This document shows, one piece after another, positions 18,622 to 26,620 of a stretch of 64,000 bases of DNA. The notes beneath the pieces were generated by a model, which saw only the letters and a list, made by a program, of their open reading frames with translations, had not been told where the DNA came from and searched no databases. The stretch is from Klebsiella pneumoniae (GTDB lineage: Bacteria; Pseudomonadota; Gammaproteobacteria; Pseudomonadales; UBA5518): contig CAMAXE010000002.1 in the NCBI GenBank assembly GCA_945862145.1, forward strand, positions 186,427 through 250,426, written 5' to 3'. The translations under genes were made by a program, and so were the position numbers. Within the stretch, counting starts at the first letter, position 1; each line of letters opens with the position of its first letter.

Positions 18622-20238
18622 TCAGGCATCCTGCAGGATGGCGTCGGCCGCCTTGTGGGCCAGCATGATGGTGGGGCCGTTGGTGTTGCCCGAGGTGAGG
18701 CTGGGGAATGCCGAGGCATCGACCACACGCAGGTTCCCGATGCCAAACACCCGCAGGCTCGAATCGACCACGCTGCTGTCGGCATCCGGCCCCATCCTGC
18801 AGGTGGACACGGGGTGGTAGACGGTGCCGCTGCGGGCGCGGAAGTCCTCGAGCAGGCGCAGGTCGGTGTCGAGCGACTGAAGATCCGGATCCATGGGGGA
18901 CTTGATCACGCGCTGGATGGCCTGCGTGCGCACCATGCGCTGGATCAGGCGGCCGCCGGCTACGGCCACGTCCAGGTCTTCCTGGGTGGATAAATAGTTC
19001 GGGCGGATCGCGGGCTGCGCCGTGATGTCCGCTGATCGGATGTCGATGCGGCCCCGGCTGGTGGGCCGCGAGGGCTGGTGGCAGAGCAGGAAGCCCGGCC
19101 ACGGGTCCGGGTTCACGATCTGGCGCTTGCCGGGCTCCTGGGTGGTCACGTAGGTGAGCGGCGTGAGGTAGAGCTGCAGGTCGGGGCGCGGTGACTCGGG
19201 CGTGGAGCGCACGAAGCCGCCGCACTGGTTCACGCTGAGCGCGAGCGGACCGCGCCGCCCGAAAACGTACTGCATGCCGGCGATGACCTTGCCCCACCAC
19301 GGCGAGAGTTCGTTGTTCATGGTGCGTTCGGTGGACTTGTAATACCACGTGACGGCCAGGTGGTCCTGCAGGTTGCCGCCCACGTTCTCGTTGGCCAGCA
19401 CCACGGGGACGCCATGTTCCTGCAGCAGTGCGGCCGGCCCGATGCCCGAGAGCTGCAGCAACTGCGGGGAGTTTACGGCCCCGGCGCTCAGGATCACTTC
19501 CTTGCGCGCCTTAAGCGTCAGCACGTTGCCCCGGTGGACCGCCTCCACGCCCGTGGCGCGTCGCCCTTCGAGGGTGATGCGCCGGACCAGCGTGTCTTTC
19601 ATCAGCGTGACGCCGCCGCGTTTGAGGGCCGGGTACAGAAAGGCGTCTGCCGCCGAGCAGCGCAGCCCCTTGTGCGTGGTGATGGGGTAGTGACCCACGC
19701 CCTCGGTCTGGCGCAGGTTCAGATCCTCCGAGATCGGCAGCCCCATTTCGCAGGCTGCCTCGAAGTAGTGGCGGTTGAAGGGGTGTACGCGCTCGCGCAC
19801 ATCGCTCACGTATAGCGACCCTAAGCCGTGCTCGGTGCCGTCGGGGCGCACGTGGCGCTCGAAGCCCTCGAAGTAAGGCTTCACGGCATTCCAGCCCCAG
19901 CCCTTGGCGCCCGCCGTCTCCCAATCGTCGTAGTCGAAGGGTTGGCCACGGGAATAGACCAGCGCGTTGATCGAGCTGGAGCCACCAACCGTCTTGCCCC
20001 GGGGCCAATAGGCCGGGCGGCCGTTACTGCCCGGATCGGGCTCGGTGTCGTAGCGCCAGTTGAGGCTGGGGTGGTAGAAGAGACGCCCATAGCCGATGGG
20101 CAGGCGGATCCACGGGTGGCGGTCCGAGCCGCCGGCTTCCAGTACGAGCACGCTGTGGCGTCCGCCCCGGGAGAGCTTGTCTGCCAGCACACAGCCGGCG
20201 GAACCGGCCCCGATAATGATGTAGTCGTGTTCCTGCAT
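18622..20238 (-). CDS. GMC-family FAD oxidoreductase (choline/alcohol dehydrogenase type)
   Basis: A 538-residue GMC flavoenzyme with FAD motif YIIIGAGSAGCVLADKLS, GMC signature 1 (RGKTVGGSSSINALVYSRG), signature 2 (GAVNSPQLLQLSGIG) and catalytic pair His475 (YHPVSTCRMG) and Asn520 (SGNTNGPT). It oxidises a primary alcohol to an aldehyde. The start at 20238 gives the canonical N-terminus directly before the FAD motif and has AGGTGAGG upstream. It is the first gene of the four-gene minus-strand operon and is divergent from a TonB receptor. The downstream aldehyde dehydrogenase makes an alcohol-to-acid sequence likely. Confidence 0.9.
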   Translation of the reverse strand: MQEHDYIIIGAGSAGCVLADKLSRGGRHSVLVLEAGGSDRHPWIRLPIGYGRLFYHPSLNWRYDTEPDPGSNGRPAYWPRGKTVGGSSSINALVYSRGQPFDYDDWETAGAKGWGWNAVKPYFEGFERHVRPDGTEHGLGSLYVSDVRERVHPFNRHYFEAACEMGLPISEDLNLRQTEGVGHYPITTHKGLRCSAADAFLYPALKRGGVTLMKDTLVRRITLEGRRATGVEAVHRGNVLTLKARKEVILSAGAVNSPQLLQLSGIGPAALLQEHGVPVVLANENVGGNLQDHLAVTWYYKSTERTMNNELSPWWGKVIAGMQYVFGRRGPLALSVNQCGGFVRSTPESPRPDLQLYLTPLTYVTTQEPGKRQIVNPDPWPGFLLCHQPSRPTSRGRIDIRSADITAQPAIRPNYLSTQEDLDVAVAGGRLIQRMVRTQAIQRVIKSPMDPDLQSLDTDLRLLEDFRARSGTVYHPVSTCRMGPDADSSVVDSSLRVFGIGNLRVVDASAFPSLTSGNTNGPTIMLAHKAADAILQDA

Positions 20239-20420
20239 GCGCCTCACCTGCTGACTTCCCGGGCGGTAGCGCCGCCTCCCCGCGCCGCGGAGTATCCGCA
20301 TTTTGGGGGGGGCGGAACAAACGAATTCTTCTTGCGCACTGGTCGAACGAGGCGCATTCAAGGCGAGGGCAGGTTCTGGAATGAGCGTGACTTTCCAGAC
20401 GTTAAAAATTCTCAATTGCT

Positions 20421-20448
20421 TTGAACTATCGCTCCCGCTATCTAAACT
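20421..20448 (+). promoter_or_regulatory. Possible sigma-70 promoter of the second TonB receptor
   Basis: TTGAAC (20421-20426) and TAAACT (20443-20448) are separated by 16 bp in an unusually AT-rich part of the 280-bp divergent gap, about 70 bp before the receptor start. The match is moderate and nothing else supports it. Confidence 0.3.
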
Positions 20449-20518
20449 CCGGCGATTGGGCTCAATTTTCCGAGCCCCGGGGATGTCGTGTAACCAACCG
20501 TTTCTAACGGAGAAAAAA

Positions 20519-23146
20519 ATGATCAAACGAGACAGCAGTAAGCAATTTCGCCGCACGCTACTCAGCGTGGCGATTCTGGGAGGGGTAGGACTTCCCGTTT
20601 ACGCCCAGGACATGGGTGGCCTCGAGGAAGTTATCGTGACGGCCACGCGGCGTTCCGAGAACATGCAGGACGTGCCGATCGCGGTACAGGCGCTCACCAC
20701 CGAGACCCTGAGCCAGCTCGACGTCTCCGTTATCGATGATTTCATCAAGTACCTCCCCAGCGTGTCCGTGGCTAATATGGGTCCGGGACAGGGCAACATC
20801 TACATGCGCGGCCTGAGCGTCGGCGCACTGGGTACGCAGGGAGCGGCCTCGGTAGGCGCCTGGCCTAACGTGGCCGTGTACCTCGACGAGCAATCCACCC
20901 AGATCCCCGGCCGTAACCTCGACGTCTACGCCGCTGACCTTGAGCGTATCGAAGTGCTGGAAGGCCCGCAGGGCACGCTCTTCGGTGCGGGCGCCCAGGC
21001 CGGTGTACTCCGCTACATCACCAACAAGCCCAAGCTCGACGTCACTGAAGGCAATTTCAACACGAGCTTCGGTACGACCGAGCACGGTGCAGGGAGCGGT
21101 GGCGCCGAGGGCGTCATCAACCTGCCGCTGATCGAAGGCAAGGCCGCACTGCGCGTGGTGGCTTTCACCGAGAGCCGCGGTGGCTATATCGATAACGTGG
21201 GCAGCACCTTCACCCGCCGGGGCACCGACCTGGGTTTCGCCTACCGTACCGGTGGCGTGGTGCCGACCGACTCCGTCGTCATCAACAATTACAACCTGGC
21301 CAAAGACGACGTAAACGGTGTCGATTACCGCGGCTTCCGGGTCAGCCTGGCCTACAAGATCAACGACGACTGGGACGTGCTGCTGGCGCAGAGCTACCAG
21401 GACATGGATGCCTCGGGCGTGTTCTACCAGCACCCCACCGGTTCCGATCTCCAGGACCTCGACCCCCTTGAAGTGACTGTGTTCAACGACAACAGCACGC
21501 AGGACAAGTTCAAGAACACCGCCCTCACCGTGAGCGGCGTGGCGGGCCCGATGGACGTGGTCTACGCCGGCACCTACCTGAAGCGTGATTCCAACCAGAT
21601 CCAGGATTACACCAACTACGCCCGCGGCGTGTACGGTACTTACTACCAGTGCACCGGCTACTCGGGCGCATCGGTAGACAAGTGCTACTCGCCATCCTCG
21701 GTGTGGACCGACAAGACCGAAAACAAGAACCAGAGTCACGAACTGCGCTTCAGCACCCCCGGTGACTGGCGCCTGCGCGGTATCGGCGGTCTGTTCTATG
21801 AAAAGCGCGAACTGAACGACGATACGGCGTGGCTCTATAAAACCGTGCCTGAGTGCGCCCCTGGCAGCTCTGCCGCCTGCTTCTTCCCGCTCGACCCGGC
21901 CAACACGCCGAAGTTCGGTAACGCGTCGTTCAACAATCCCGGGCAGCGCAACTCCAACACGGGCTTCGTGGACGACTTCCAGCGCACCTACGAGCAGAAA
22001 GCCGTCTTCGCCTCCGTCGACTTCGACATCATCCCCGATGTGTTGACCGTCACTGTCGGCAGCCGCTACTACGATATGTCAAACGAGATGCTGGGCGGCA
22101 ACTTCGGCAGCTTCTACTGCAAGAACTACGGCCCGACCTCGGGCACCTTCACGGGAACGCCGCACATTTGTGGTGATGCGGCCTTCGGCGGCACCGTCAA
22201 CGGCAACGCACCCTACGGCACCAACCTGGACAACCAGGATCCGAACAAGGACAGCGTCAAGGACCACACGGACCGCGCCAATATCAGCTGGAACATCACC
22301 GAGGAGATCATGGTCTACGCGACCTACTCCGAGGGCTTCCGGATGGGTGGATTCAACCGGGGCACCTCGTTCCGGCTCCCCGACGCCAATGGCATCAGGC
22401 AGTGGCAGATTCCCAAGGCGTATGACTCAGACGTGCTGAAGAACTACGAGCTCGGTTGGAAAACCGCCTTGTTCGACAACACGCTGCAGTTCAACGGCGC
22501 GATCTACCAGGAGAAGTGGTCGAACGTGCAGACGGGTATCTTCGCCCCGCAACTCGGCCTGGGTAACCTCACGGTCGGTCTGAACGGCCCCGAGTACGAG
22601 GTGAACGGTGTCGAGGTCCAGATCATCGCTCAGCCCATGGAAGGCCTGACGATCCAGGGTTCAGGCTCCTACAACGACAGCGAGCTCGTCAACTCGCCCG
22701 GCCTGGTCAACAACAACCCGGCCAGCCCCACCTTCGGTCAGCCGATCGAAACCGCTCTTGTGAATGGCGTTCTCACGGCGGTCACGAATGTGTACGGTTA
22801 TGAGGGTGATAGTCTGGCGAACTCGCCGAAGAAGCAGGGCAACCTGCGTGCCCGCTACGAGTGGGAAACGGCCGGTCTGGACGCCTATGTCCAACTGGGC
22901 GTGGCCTACAAGTCGAGCTCGGAGTCCTCCGCCACGCAGGTGAACCAGTACGCCATCCCCTCGCTCACCAGCTGGGATGGCTCGGCGGGTGTGTCCCGGG
23001 ACAACTGGAGCATCGAGCTGTTCGCGGTCAACCTCACCGACGAGAACAAGAGCACCTACACCTCCGGCTCGCAGTTCATCGAGGCGGAGGTTCCCCTTCG
23101 TCCGCGCACGATCAGCATCCGCCTGGGCTACCGCTTCGGGGATTGA
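20519..23146 (+). CDS. TonB-dependent outer-membrane receptor
   Basis: An 875-residue receptor with signal peptide (about residues 1-30, ending LPVYAQ), TonB box GGLEEVIVTATRR, plug motif IEVLEGPQGTLFGAGAQAG and a barrel ending RTISIRLGYRF. The start at 20519 follows TAACGGAGAAAA; the frame extends 72 codons upstream with no signal-peptide character. It is transcribed away from the GMC/enolase/aldehyde dehydrogenase/MFS operon and probably imports the same substrate across the outer membrane. The mRNA ends at a clear intrinsic terminator 50 bp after the stop. The ligand is unknown. Confidence 0.9.
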   Translation: MIKRDSSKQFRRTLLSVAILGGVGLPVYAQDMGGLEEVIVTATRRSENMQDVPIAVQALTTETLSQLDVSVIDDFIKYLPSVSVANMGPGQGNIYMRGLSVGALGTQGAASVGAWPNVAVYLDEQSTQIPGRNLDVYAADLERIEVLEGPQGTLFGAGAQAGVLRYITNKPKLDVTEGNFNTSFGTTEHGAGSGGAEGVINLPLIEGKAALRVVAFTESRGGYIDNVGSTFTRRGTDLGFAYRTGGVVPTDSVVINNYNLAKDDVNGVDYRGFRVSLAYKINDDWDVLLAQSYQDMDASGVFYQHPTGSDLQDLDPLEVTVFNDNSTQDKFKNTALTVSGVAGPMDVVYAGTYLKRDSNQIQDYTNYARGVYGTYYQCTGYSGASVDKCYSPSSVWTDKTENKNQSHELRFSTPGDWRLRGIGGLFYEKRELNDDTAWLYKTVPECAPGSSAACFFPLDPANTPKFGNASFNNPGQRNSNTGFVDDFQRTYEQKAVFASVDFDIIPDVLTVTVGSRYYDMSNEMLGGNFGSFYCKNYGPTSGTFTGTPHICGDAAFGGTVNGNAPYGTNLDNQDPNKDSVKDHTDRANISWNITEEIMVYATYSEGFRMGGFNRGTSFRLPDANGIRQWQIPKAYDSDVLKNYELGWKTALFDNTLQFNGAIYQEKWSNVQTGIFAPQLGLGNLTVGLNGPEYEVNGVEVQIIAQPMEGLTIQGSGSYNDSELVNSPGLVNNNPASPTFGQPIETALVNGVLTAVTNVYGYEGDSLANSPKKQGNLRARYEWETAGLDAYVQLGVAYKSSSESSATQVNQYAIPSLTSWDGSAGVSRDNWSIELFAVNLTDENKSTYTSGSQFIEAEVPLRPRTISIRLGYRFGD

Positions 23147-23193
23147 TCGACACGAGCAGCGGCGGACCTGCAAGGGTCCGCTGCGATACGATA

Positions 23194-23221
23194 GGCGGGC
23201 CTCAGGGCCCGCCTTTTTTTT
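23194..23221 (+). terminator. Rho-independent terminator after the second TonB receptor
   Basis: A perfect 8-bp stem GGCGGGCC (23194-23201) / GGCCCGCC (23206-23213) with loop TCAG is followed by eight T residues. A second hairpin, GCGGACC / GGTCCGC (23162-23168 and 23175-23181), lies just upstream. Confidence 0.9.
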
Positions 23222-23235
23222 GGACCATTGAAGCC

Positions 23236-25236
23236 ATGGAAAACGTCGAAAACACCGCCGAAGCACCTGAGTTGCAGGCCCGCCTGGTCGAGTTGCGCGG
23301 GTTGCTTGCCCAGCAGCGCTTTACCGAGGTGGAACCCGCGGCTACGCCGCTCCTGGAGGCTCATCCCGGGAATCGCGAGCTCCTGTATCTGATGGCCGTA
23401 GCGCAGCGCATGGCAAAGCAGATACCGGAGGCGCTGGCCACGCTGGAAGTGCTGGAGGTCTATCACCCGCGCTACCCGCGTCTGTTCCAGGAGCGTGGTC
23501 ACTGCCACATTTTCCGGCGTGATGCGCCAGCAGCGGTTGCCGCATTCGAGCGAGCGGTGGAGCTGAACCCCGCCTTACCTGCCAGCTGGAACGCGCTGCA
23601 GGGCCTCTACCGCATGGCGCAGCGCCCCGCGGATATCGCGCGCTGCGAGCAGCACCTTGCCACGCTTGCCGCGCTCGCGCCCGAGGTGGTCACGGCCCGC
23701 AGCATGGTGATGGACGGTGAGATCGAAGAGGCAGAGGCGCTTATCAGGCGCTTCCTGATGCAGCACGGCGAACACGTCGAAGGCATGCGGGTGCTGGCGA
23801 ATATCGCCACCGAGAACGAATACCCGCTCGATGCCGAGGTTCTGCTCGAGGCCGTGTTGCGGCACGCCCCTGCCTACCACGCGGCACGCTACGACTACAT
23901 CCTGGCACTGGTGGACCTGCACAAGCACGGCAAGGCCCGCGAGCAGTCGGAGTATCTGATCGCCGCAGACCCCGCGAGCCCGGCGCCGCGCGTCACGCTG
24001 GCGAGCGTGCTGCTTGCGCTCGGTGAACTGGACGAGTCTGTTGTGCGCTTCCGCGCCTTGGTAGAGGAATTCCCCCGCGATGCCGAGATTGCGCAGTCAC
24101 TGGGGCATGCGCTGAAGACCCTCGGCAAGCAGGAAGAGGCCGTCGCCGCCTACCGTCGTGCGGCTGAGGTACGCCCCGGTTTCGGCGAGCCCTTCTGGAG
24201 CCTCGCGAACCTCAAGACCTACCGTTTCACGGACGAAGAGATCGCAGCTATGCGCGATCTCGAAGCCGCGCCGGGCATAGATGCCGTGGACCAGCAGCAT
24301 CTGTGCTTCGCGCTGGGTAAGGGGCTGGAAGACCGCGCTGAATACACCGACTCCTTCAGCTGTTACGCCCGCGGCAACGCTATCAAGAAGAGCCAGAGCC
24401 GCTACCGCGCGCCGATGCACGAGCGCTCCGCCAAACGCCTGCGCGAGCTCTGCTCCGCAGAGTTTTTTGAGGCACGCAAGGGCTGGGGCTGTGACAGCCT
24501 GGCACCGATCTTTGTGGTGGGTATGCCGCGCGCGGGCTCCACGTTGCTCGAGCAGATTCTTGCCTCACATTCAGAGGTGGAGGGCACCACGGAACTGGCG
24601 AACGTGCCGCGCATCGTCTCGAACCTGAGCGGGCGTGATCGCATGGGGGAGCCGCCCTATCCGGGCGTGTTGCAGGAATTGCCCGAGGAGCAGTTCCGCC
24701 GCTTCGGCGAGGAGTACCTGCGCGATACGCTGGACTATCGGAGCGGCAAGCCACGCTTCATCGACAAGATGCCGAACAACTTCCGCAACATCGGGCTCAT
24801 TCACCTGATGCTGCCGAATGCCCGCATCATCGACGCCCGCCGCGACGCCATGGACTGCTGCTTCAGCAATTTCAAGCAGCTCTATGCGCGTGGCCACCAG
24901 TTTGCGTACAGCCAGGAAGACATCGGGCGCTACTACAGCAGCTACGTCGAGATGATGGCGCACTGGGACACGGTGCTGCCGGGCCACGTGCTGCGCGTGA
25001 ACCACGATGATGTGCTGGCGGATCTCGACGGCAGCGTGCGGCGGATACTTGATTACTGTGGTCTGCCTTTCGAGCAGGCCTGCCTCGAGTTCCACAAGAC
25101 CGAGCGCCGCGTGCACACCGCAAGCTCCGAGCAGGTGCGCCGCCCCATCAACCGCGATGGCGTGGACCAGTGGAAGCCCTACAGCGCGTGGCTTGGGCCG
25201 CTGCGCGAGGCGCTGGGGCCGCTCGCGCGCGACTGA
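23236..25236 (+). CDS. Tetratricopeptide-repeat sulfotransferase
   Basis: A 666-residue protein. The N-terminal half (about residues 30-330) is a chain of TPR-like helical hairpins, for example EALATLEVLEVYHPRYPRLF and DAPAAVAAFERAVELNPALPASW. The C-terminal half is a PAPS-dependent sulfotransferase with the 5'-phosphosulfate loop FVVGMPRAGSTLLEQIL (about residues 426-442). The start at 23236 sits 15 bp after the preceding terminator, without a strong Shine-Dalgarno sequence. No signal peptide is visible, so it is probably cytoplasmic. It is encoded alone and convergent with the MFS gene; the acceptor is unknown. Confidence 0.85.
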   Translation: MENVENTAEAPELQARLVELRGLLAQQRFTEVEPAATPLLEAHPGNRELLYLMAVAQRMAKQIPEALATLEVLEVYHPRYPRLFQERGHCHIFRRDAPAAVAAFERAVELNPALPASWNALQGLYRMAQRPADIARCEQHLATLAALAPEVVTARSMVMDGEIEEAEALIRRFLMQHGEHVEGMRVLANIATENEYPLDAEVLLEAVLRHAPAYHAARYDYILALVDLHKHGKAREQSEYLIAADPASPAPRVTLASVLLALGELDESVVRFRALVEEFPRDAEIAQSLGHALKTLGKQEEAVAAYRRAAEVRPGFGEPFWSLANLKTYRFTDEEIAAMRDLEAAPGIDAVDQQHLCFALGKGLEDRAEYTDSFSCYARGNAIKKSQSRYRAPMHERSAKRLRELCSAEFFEARKGWGCDSLAPIFVVGMPRAGSTLLEQILASHSEVEGTTELANVPRIVSNLSGRDRMGEPPYPGVLQELPEEQFRRFGEEYLRDTLDYRSGKPRFIDKMPNNFRNIGLIHLMLPNARIIDARRDAMDCCFSNFKQLYARGHQFAYSQEDIGRYYSSYVEMMAHWDTVLPGHVLRVNHDDVLADLDGSVRRILDYCGLPFEQACLEFHKTERRVHTASSEQVRRPINRDGVDQWKPYSAWLGPLREALGPLARD

Positions 25237-25247
25237 GCGCGGGGGTC

Positions 25248-26567
25248 TCAGACGGTGTTGGGCACCTTCACACCGGTGGCGCGTTCCTGATCTTCTACCA
25301 TGGTGGGTACGGCGGCAAAGTAATGCCACGCGGCCCAGAGTCCAGTGGGTGCGAGGCAGAGCATTGCCAGGCGCAAGGAGTCGGCGTCTACCGCGTGTCC
25401 CTGCGCGAACCAGTCGCTCAGCATGCCCACCGCCTGCGGGGCGACGATCAGGTTGAAGACGTTTGCCACGAAGAGCAGCCAGGCACAGGCCATGGCACGC
25501 ATCCGCGGCTCCACCAGATTGTTCAGCAGCCCGAAGCAGGGCCCCACATAGAAGTAGATCGCCGGGATGAACACCCACATCAGTGCCTGCGCCAACTGCA
25601 GGTTGCGGGTCCAGTAGACGACGCAGGACACCAGGGTTGCTATGCCGATGATCGTGCCCATGAAGCGCATCACGCGGCGCGGATCGACCATCGAGGGTCG
25701 GCCCAGCAGCCAGCCGGTGTAGATCGTGGCCAGCACGCCCCCGACCAGGTGGATGGGGCCGGTCACGTCACCGGCTTCGCCGGCGCTCATGTCATAGCTG
25801 CGCATCAGGAAGGCCGGCGTCCACCACATCAGTCCCCAGCCCCACAGCGCCGAGACACCGCTCGCCATGATCACGTGCACAGCCGAGCGTTGGGCCCACA
25901 GATAGTTAAGAGTTTCTTTGAACGTTGGCGGCTTAAGCGCTGATTTATCTACTTCATCGAAGCGTCCACGCTGCGGTTCCTTGACGGTGAACCAGAAGAA
26001 AACCCCGAACAGCACGCCGGGCACGCCCAGCCACAGGAAGGCACCGCGCCACCCGTGCAGGTCGGCGATGCTGCCTGCCACATCGGCTCCCAGCCAGGCG
26101 CCGATGGGTGCGCCCAGCGCGAAAATCGTGAGGGCCATCGGGCGACGATCCACCGGGAAATAGTCCGCCAGCAGCGAGTTGGCGCCCGGGGTGCCACCGG
26201 CCTCCCCGATGCCCACGCCCACCCGGGAGAGCAGCAACTGCGTGTAGTTGCGTGCGAGGCCCGAGAAGGTCGTCATGATCGACCACACCACCACCGACAC
26301 CGCGATGATCTTGCGGCGATTGCCGCGGTCGATGAGCGCCGACAACGGAAAGCCGAAGCTCACGTAGAAGAGGGCGAGCGAGACCCCGGTGAGCATCGCG
26401 ATCCCCGAGTCCGTGAGCTGCAGCTCGAGCCGGATCGGCTCCAGCACGGTGGAGATCACGTAGCGGTCGGCGATGCTCAAGGTGTAGACGCACACCGTCA
26501 TCATCAGCACGTACCAGCGCGCGGCCAGCGATGGAGCGACATCTTTCTCAGCGCTGCTGATGTTCAT
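25248..26567 (-). CDS. MFS transporter, Spinster-like
   Basis: A 439-residue twelve-helix permease with the N-terminal pattern YTLSIADRYVISTVLEPI, loop 2-3 LIDRGNRRK and the helix 4-5 stretch RVGVGIGEAGGTPGANSLLADYFP, all typical of the Spinster-like MFS group common in steroid- and terpenoid-degrading bacteria. It starts 53 bp after the stop of the dimethylglycine dehydrogenase-like gene on the same strand, so the two are probably co-transcribed. Its substrate could be an N-methylated amino acid by context, but the family does not prove it. Confidence 0.85.
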   Translation of the reverse strand: MNISSAEKDVAPSLAARWYVLMMTVCVYTLSIADRYVISTVLEPIRLELQLTDSGIAMLTGVSLALFYVSFGFPLSALIDRGNRRKIIAVSVVVWSIMTTFSGLARNYTQLLLSRVGVGIGEAGGTPGANSLLADYFPVDRRPMALTIFALGAPIGAWLGADVAGSIADLHGWRGAFLWLGVPGVLFGVFFWFTVKEPQRGRFDEVDKSALKPPTFKETLNYLWAQRSAVHVIMASGVSALWGWGLMWWTPAFLMRSYDMSAGEAGDVTGPIHLVGGVLATIYTGWLLGRPSMVDPRRVMRFMGTIIGIATLVSCVVYWTRNLQLAQALMWVFIPAIYFYVGPCFGLLNNLVEPRMRAMACAWLLFVANVFNLIVAPQAVGMLSDWFAQGHAVDADSLRLAMLCLAPTGLWAAWHYFAAVPTMVEDQERATGVKVPNTV

Positions 26568-26620
26568 AGGAGCTGCCTCGTCTGATTGTGGTTATGTAGA
26601 CGCCTGCCCAGAGCTTTGAC

